DNA of 64,000 nt from Taudactylus pleione (Eukaryota > Chordata > Amphibia > Anura > Myobatrachidae), in contig JAUIMM010000584.1 in NCBI GenBank assembly GCA_031769625.1, positions 1,178,001 through 1,242,000 of the forward strand. The letters are read 5' to 3'. Below the pieces are notes generated by a model. That model had not been told where the DNA came from and ran no database searches. It saw only the letters and a list, made by a program, of their open reading frames with translations. Both the position numbers and the translations under genes were made by a program. Every line of letters begins with the position of its first letter. The stretch's first letter is position 1. This document shows, one piece after another, positions 58,562-64,000 of the stretch.

Positions 58562-58870
58562 TTAAACAAATAATGTAACTTTCTGTTTGCATTGTCCACC
58601 TGCTGTTGTTGTTGATTTAAATTCAGTACTTTTACTCTCAATAAATCCACATGTAAGACATCTGTTTCTACTACAGTTAAAGTTTCCCTTCAGTTCTTCT
58701 GGTAGCCAAGTGGGTGGTCTATTCTTTAAAGCCTTGTTTACTGTGACTCTTTGTTTAAGCATTGGTACTCTTCTAAAGATGGTTAAGGACCTATTGGATA
58801 AAATTGGTTTAAAAATATTATCACATTTTAAAAAAAGATTTTCGTCAATATGCCTAATCTGGCCCGAACA
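58562..58870 (-). pseudogene. PLE-3 fragment (linker between RT and endonuclease)
   Basis: The minus-strand frame reads KPILSNRSLTIFRRVPML, the counterpart of the KPIITFRKNRSLKMILAP region of PLE-2. It continues through RPPTWLPEELKGNFNCSRNR to CLTCGFIES, a Cys pair that matches the zinc-like linker CxxxxCxxC of PLEs. No GIY-YIG core follows: the SINE/LINE tail at 58417-58560 adjoins. It differs clearly from PLE-1 and PLE-2, so it is another subfamily. Confidence 0.6.
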
Positions 58871-59255
58871 TGAATTATGCTATGAAATGAAAGCTAGTGA
58901 TATATCCTCAATCTGTTCCTCCTTTATACAAGGAACAAAGAGACTTCCTCTAATCATTTGCGTCAATTTTTTGTTAACTGTTATTTAGGAAGTTTGGATT
59001 ACACACATGAAAAAAATTGTATCAAGACAATACGATTGGTTTGTAATCACATAGCATAGCATAACATAAGGAATAAGGAATATGGACAACTGTATGTAAG
59101 CAAGATAATGCCAAGGAAGATTTTAGGTGTAAGGGGTTTGGAGGAGGGAAGGGAGAAGTACTTAAGATAGAGTTTGCGGTATTTGACATTGTGAAGTGGT
59201 GCAACTTCACTACACAGCTGAAAGGAAACTTAAGATACTTGGGGGATCTGCTTTC
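58871..59255. other. Unassigned stretch
   Basis: It may hold more decayed PLE-3 sequence upstream of the fragment, but stops on the minus strand prevent a call. Confidence 0.3.
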
Positions 59256-59403
59256 AGGTTTTGATTATTTATTTACAGTTTCTTATATAGCGCAGCATAT
59301 TCCGTTGTGCTTTACAATAGGAACATTAATAGAACAACACTGGGTAGTAACAGACAGACATAAAGGTAAGAGGGCCCTGCTTGCAAGCTTACAATCTATA
59401 GGG
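59256..59403 (-). mobile_element. L2/CR1-type SINE or LINE tail, copy 2
   Basis: See the copy at 58417; same orientation, with ttatatagcgcagcatattccg and gagggccctgcttgcaagcttacaatctatagg. The two differ at scattered positions, so they are independent copies of one family. Confidence 0.65.
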
Positions 59404-60836
59404 AAATAGGCATTGATACACAAGGACAGGTGCGACATATTGCATATTGGTCCAGCCAGATTGCAGAGGTTCTAGATGAAGTTGCATCCAGTCACACAGG
59501 AATGTTATCCAAGGGTTAGGAGGATGTGAAAGTGAAGAAAGAGAAAATATTGAGGTTATGTGTGGACTGTGAGAAGGTACCGTATGAAAAACTACAAAAA
59601 AGAACTGCGCTATAAAGTATCTCATATAGCGCTTGTTTGAAATTAATCAATGATCAAGGCTCCTCTAAATATAAAAACAAATTTATTCACAACCTACGAT
59701 AGAAGTAAAAAATAAACATTATAATAAAACAAAAAACACGTATCTAAAACACACAGTAAGTGTATAAAATAGCACTGGTAGCAATTAAATTGAAATCACT
59801 TGTGACATGCACATAATCATTCCACATAAAGCTTAGTGCATCAGCAAATGTCCTGATGGAAAAGAGGGAGATATCTCTCCTTTAGTTGGTATATATCTGT
59901 CTGTATAAGCTTTTATCCATCTGCATATTATTGGTCAAAGAAAGTCTTTTCATGCACTGTGAATGCCTTTAGTAGTTAAAGTATGCTCTCACCGCATATG
60001 TTCAAATTGTAGACGTAGCGGAGCAATACCGTCTGCCTGTGTTCAAAGGCAGTCCTGGGAGACCACGGTGTGGTGAATGAAAAGCGGACGCTGTCACACT
60101 GGAATTGTTTTATTTACACAACTGTTTTATTAGCGCAAGGAGCTAGCTGTTGTTTTTGCACCAACTAGATTTCACTGGATGTAATAAAATAGGGAAGCCA
60201 TGAAGGTTATGTGGGCGATTTTGGAATCTCATCCGCGTGTTTTCATGGAATGCTTGAAGGTTTGGAGACTAGCAGAAAGTCTTATTGTGTGTATTATTGT
60301 CCTGTACCCGCGAATAGGAGCAATTAATGAGTGTGGATGAGAGAGGGTGACAGAAGAGGAAGGACCATGGGTAATGGACCATGTAATTGTGTCTCTTTTT
60401 TTTTGCTGCGTGATATTGGGACAAACATCTTCACTGCAAAATGGTCTCCACTGGTGGTCCTGTGAAAACTGGTTATCATTGCTGCATTCGGTAGCAATGA
60501 GTGCTGTTCTTGATGGGATCAATCCCAAAGCACAGGACACACTTTCCTATGGGCCTGGATATCCTAACAGGGACTGACAGATGAGCACAGGGCCAAACCG
60601 GCCCACAGGGGTTCAGAGTAATTCCTTGGTGGGCCCCACTGCTTGTGTGCCCCACCCGCTCTTCTAATATCAAGTTAAAAATCATGTACTAGATTTATAC
60701 ATTGTTACTCTATTAGAGGGTCAGTCACCCATGTAGAGCAGGAACATGGATGAACATGAGTGCTTGGTTTGTTTCGTAGATATTACACCAGAATTTGTCC
60801 TACCAGTTGAAATTAGTGATTGGGTTAACAGATTTA
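59404..60836. other. Unassigned stretch
   Basis: Around 59585-59640, gaactgcgctataaag..catatagcgcttgtttg resembles PLE/SINE terminal sequence. At 60570-60670 a ctgacagatgagcacagggccaaaccggcccac segment may be a hAT-like end. The 103-codon minus frame at 60229-60540 has no family likeness. Confidence 0.3.
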
Positions 60837-61480
60837 TGCCCGTATTCAATTTGAGGCGAAATGTCGGAATGGGCGATAATTTATCGGGACACCCCAAAAA
60901 TCGGGACACCCCAAAAAAGTTATTTCAAATTTTGTGGAGAAAAAAAATAGGGGAACAGTGTTTAAAAATAGCAAAATAGGTTCAGGGGTATTCTGCAGTT
61001 GTTTCTAGAATAGGCTATTAGCGGCAGGTGCATTTCTGCAGAAATTTTAAAAAAATAGTTTAGGGACTTAAAAATATGCTAGTACCCATTTTCATGTACC
61101 CCAAATTTGATGGGACCACTTTTAAAAATGAAAAAAAAAAAGCTGTGTTCTTCTGCATCACTTCTTCAATGTCGGGAAAAAAACACCTGCCGCAGCTATT
61201 TAAAAACCCGACTTTCTTCTGCAGGCAAAAATGGGGGTACCCATAGTGATCCCCCAGGTCTGGACATATTTAGGGGGGTCCTACAATTATTTCCCAAAAA
61301 TTTCCAATATTTTTTCGCCAATCAAAGTTTCATCGCTTCACGATTTCGCCTACTTTGGAATTTAATATGGGGAATAGCGGGAACGTGCGCGATACTTTTC
61401 CACCTAGAAAACAGGCGAAGGAGGTGAAAAGTTCAGCAGGCGAAAAGTCTGGACTTTTCACCTCAAATTGAATACGGGCT
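60837..61480. mobile_element. MITE family F, copy 2, duplication TTA
   Basis: GCCCGTATTCAATTTGAGGCG is mirrored by cacctcaaattgaatacgggc. TTA stands at 60834-60836 and 61481-61483. The interior shares catttttcaagtacccc-like and gggatccccaatgtc-like blocks with copies 1 and 3. Confidence 0.65.
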
Positions 61481-61736
61481 TTAATGTTTTCTTGTGAGAA
61501 ATGACATTTAAAATATAGCATATTGCAAACTAAGAATGTAGTTGTGGAAAAAAGTAACCAACACCTACTGTATGTAAACAGGAATACCTTTGTGTGGTTT
61601 AATATTATACATATGTTACATAAAACTAGGGAAGCCTATCACACCCCATTTTTGTAATTCCGGGATTCCAGATTGAAAATAAATCTCAATGCCGGGATTG
61701 AGTTGTACAATAATAGACACATTCATAAAACACATA

Positions 61737-62601
61737 GGGCTGTATTGAATTCCCGGCAAAAAGCCGCGATTGGCGGAAAAGTTTCACCGGTGACGTCATT
61801 TCGCCAGGCGAGAACTTATCCCCGTATTCAATACCAAAGACTTTCAGTCGGTGCGAAAAGTCTGCACCTTGTAACCGGCGGAAAACATTCACCTCTGAAT
61901 GGAGGCGGAAAAAAGTGCAGTTTTGGGGGTTTGGGGTGCAAAGTTGCATGAACACCCCTACAGCCTTGGGACAGTCCTCCAAAGGTAAACTGCATCAAAA
62001 AAAGCTTAAAAAATACTTTAGATCACCCCAAAAAAGTACTTTAGTTTTGGGGGCTAAAATAAAGTTGGGGGACAAACTGAAAAACTAGCGAAATAGACTC
62101 CAGGGGATTCCCCAAGTAAGCCCAAGCTGTTTTTGTGATTGCAGGTGCTTGTTGAAGGTGCGTTTTTAAAAAAACTTTTAAACGCACTTTAGCGATTTTT
62201 AACCATGCTTGCACCCATTGTCATGTACCCCAAATTTGCTGGGACTACTTATTTTTGCAAAAAAACCCCTGCAAAATGCTATTCTTCACCACTTGTGCAA
62301 AGACGCTAAAAAGCACCTACTGAGACCATTCAATTACCCCAAATTCCTTCAGCAGGGGTATTCGGGGGTCTCCATAGTGATCCCCAATGTCAGTGCATCT
62401 TTTGGAGGCTGATTTCCCCAAATCTGACAGCACTATACGCCTGTTTGAGTTTTGCCGGACGCATTTTCGCATCATTTGTAAGTGAATAGGGCGCATAGCG
62501 GGGACGAGCGCGATACTTTTCCAGAGCCAAAACAAGCGATGTAGGCAGAAAGTAGACCAGGCGAAAAGTCCGGGACTTTTCGCTGGCAATTGAATACGGC
62601 C
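61737..62601. mobile_element. MITE family F, copy 3, duplication ATA
   Basis: GGGCTGTATTGAATTCCCGGC is mirrored by gctggcaattgaatacggcc, with ATA at 61734-61736 and 62602-62604. It is 865 bp. The interior (caccccaaaaaagtacttt, cttgcacccattgtcatgtaccccaaatttg, ttcttcaccacttgtgcaaagacgctaa) matches copy 1 closely. Confidence 0.7.
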
Positions 62602-62605
62602 ATAA

Positions 62606-62700
62606 AATGAAATTATAATAATAAAAATAATATTAATAATAAAATATAATAGATAATAAAAATAATAATAATAGTAATAGTAAAATAAAATAAAAGACAC
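62606..62700. repeat. (AAT)n-rich microsatellite
   Basis: aataata-type units with interruptions directly after MITE family F copy 3. The Tyr-rich minus-strand translation is an artefact. Confidence 0.85.
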
Positions 62701-63225
62701 ATTCATTGCCCTCACAGGAAAAAAAAAAATAAAACACATTCATTGACCTCAAACCCCCACTGAAAAATTACCCTGACCTCACCTCCTGGCTGTCAGACAC
62801 TCAGTCACTGGGCTCGAACCAAATAGGAGCATATTACTCTCAACACAGTAAGTGCAGCTGTATGCTGGCCACACTATGTAAGCATGAACCCCTACCACTG
62901 CATTCCCGCGGTGAGTCCTTCATGCCCCAGTCTAACATTGGATGAGCACATATATTATATTTAAATTTTGTATGTGTTATTGTTAAGTACTTGACATAGA
63001 AGTAATGATAATGTTTGTTGAAAGAACATCAGTTCAACTTCAGTGCTATGGGTATATTATAATGTGGACATAGCCAGGCCTTCCAATAGCAACATATACT
63101 CTCAAACAAGATTTCCTTAACCCATTTTTATGGGGCCAGTGGATTCTTAAAACGTCTCTGAATGTGAGGGGGAATGAAGGAAAACACAACTCAGTTACAT
63201 ATGTGTTTGCAGAGCTTGTGCATTA
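62701..63225. other. Unassigned stretch
   Basis: No supported feature. Confidence 0.4.
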
Positions 63226-63607
63226 AGGTGGGTAAACACCTGAAAGATATATCTGCAGATGATGGTCGTTCATGCACACTGAACGACCATCATCTGCATG
63301 CTGCAGCAGGTCCGGCCGGCCTGGAGGCGGGTCGTGAGTGTGTCCCGTTGGCCGGGGGCGTGTCCCGCCCCCCTCCCCGCTGCCGCTGTGTGTATACGGG
63401 CGGTCTGAAGACCTCCCGTACACACCTCCCGATGGACAGATGTGTCTGCAGACATTTCTGTCCATTGGCTGTGCAGCACAGCCAATGCGATATGTCTGTG
63501 AACGACGGCGTTCACAGACATATCGTCTGTACACATTGGCCGACGGGGGCACGATATATTGGCTGATCAATTGATTGGCCAATATATCAGCCAGTGTGTA
63601 GCCACCA
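63226..63607. mobile_element. MITE, 3-bp duplication TTA, with inner hairpins
   Basis: AGGTGGGTAAACACCTG and cagtgtgtagccacca are the ends; TTA stands at 63223-63225 and 63608-63610. Inside are gcagatgatggtcgttca / tgaacgaccatcatctgc, ttggctgtgcagcacagccaa, gtctgtgaacgacggcgttcacagac and ttggccaatatatcagcc stems. The layout resembles a simpler hairpin chain. 80-130-codon frames are incidental. Confidence 0.65.
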
Positions 63608-64000
63608 TTAGTGTTGGAGACAGCCTGTCAAAAATTATCTCAAATTAGTCCTTAAAATTGATTGAACATTTGTTGTCCCTTTTATCCTGTTGTTTGAGAC
63701 AGCTGTTTCAGGCAAGGGCATTATATGAGCAGACCATGTCAGAAGTGAAAACGAAAATTTGCTGGAAAAAGTGAGAGTCATATAAATATAAAGGGTTGCA
63801 TAAAATGTTATATTGTACAGATGCACCTATCAGACCTCACATTATACAATTTAATGGCTGCCCGTTATACGCACCTGCTATGCATAGAAAGGAAGATTGA
63901 TTACACACATTTCCTCTCTAAGCATCTTTAAAATTCATTGTTCCAGAATGTTGTCCAACATGCAGGATGCTGACCCCTATCACTGAGTGCTGCTTCCTTC
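63608..64000. other. Unassigned stretch to window end
   Basis: No supported feature. Confidence 0.4.

Noticed and set aside
59820..59880. Hammerhead (tcctgatggaaaagagggagatatctctcc)
   Set aside because: A stem II-like hairpin is present, but GAAA and stem I/III partners are missing on both strands.

Overview
The window looks like repeat-dense intergenic DNA from a large non-mammalian vertebrate genome, most likely a frog or toad. That is inference. It rests on three Penelope-like elements (PLEs) with GIY-YIG endonuclease, a decayed Ty3/gypsy element of chromovirus type, hAT and Tc1 elements, L2/CR1-type tails and very many short inverted-repeat elements (MITEs) in one place. No intact host protein gene, tRNA, rRNA or CRISPR array is visible. 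Most open frames are chance frames in stop-poor GC-rich MITEs or in TA microsatellites.

Layout. 1-7 kb: MITEs, an LTR-like block (1749-2659), a tRNA-like SINE piece and a hAT MITE (3664-4019). 6.5-7.1 kb: a GC-rich element with TTAGGG-like tracts. 7.8-12 kb: two large foldbacks, a hairpin flanked by TA repeats and the first copies of a MITE here called family P. 14-20 kb: more MITEs, then a nested stack at 17906-20130 (hAT, TA microsatellite, Tc1 piece, 1-kb snapback insertion). 20-26 kb: LTR-like and other repeats plus two family P relatives. 27-29.5 kb: PLE-1, plus strand. 30.3-32.1 kb: a MITE, a 31-bp minisatellite, the C-terminal remnant of a PKC-like kinase and a 45-bp minisatellite. 33.8-37.9 kb: the gypsy element, minus strand. 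38-44.4 kb: hAT, AT-rich duplicated DNA with hammerhead-like cores, and a 38-bp minisatellite. 45-52 kb: a cluster of five family P copies. 53-56.4 kb: PLE-2, minus strand, followed by a well-formed hammerhead ribozyme motif. 57-64 kb: MITEs, L2/CR1-type tails, a PLE-3 fragment and two copies of another MITE family.

The most distinctive component is family P. It has about 12 members, including relatives that share only the ends. It is roughly 0.5 kb long, terminates in GGGCCTGATTCAGA-like inverted repeats and makes 3-bp target duplications. Eight near-complete or partial copies and one deleted copy are built almost wholly of 10-11 hairpins in fixed order, and stem sequences change on both arms between copies. 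The second notable item is the hammerhead motif at 53743-53802, which has all core nucleotides, paired stems I and II and a self-complementary stem III.

The nesting gives relative ages: family P and hAT copies interrupt already inserted gypsy, PLE and tandem-repeat DNA. Boundaries were read by eye; superfamily names without a visible transposase rest on target-duplication length and end sequence only.
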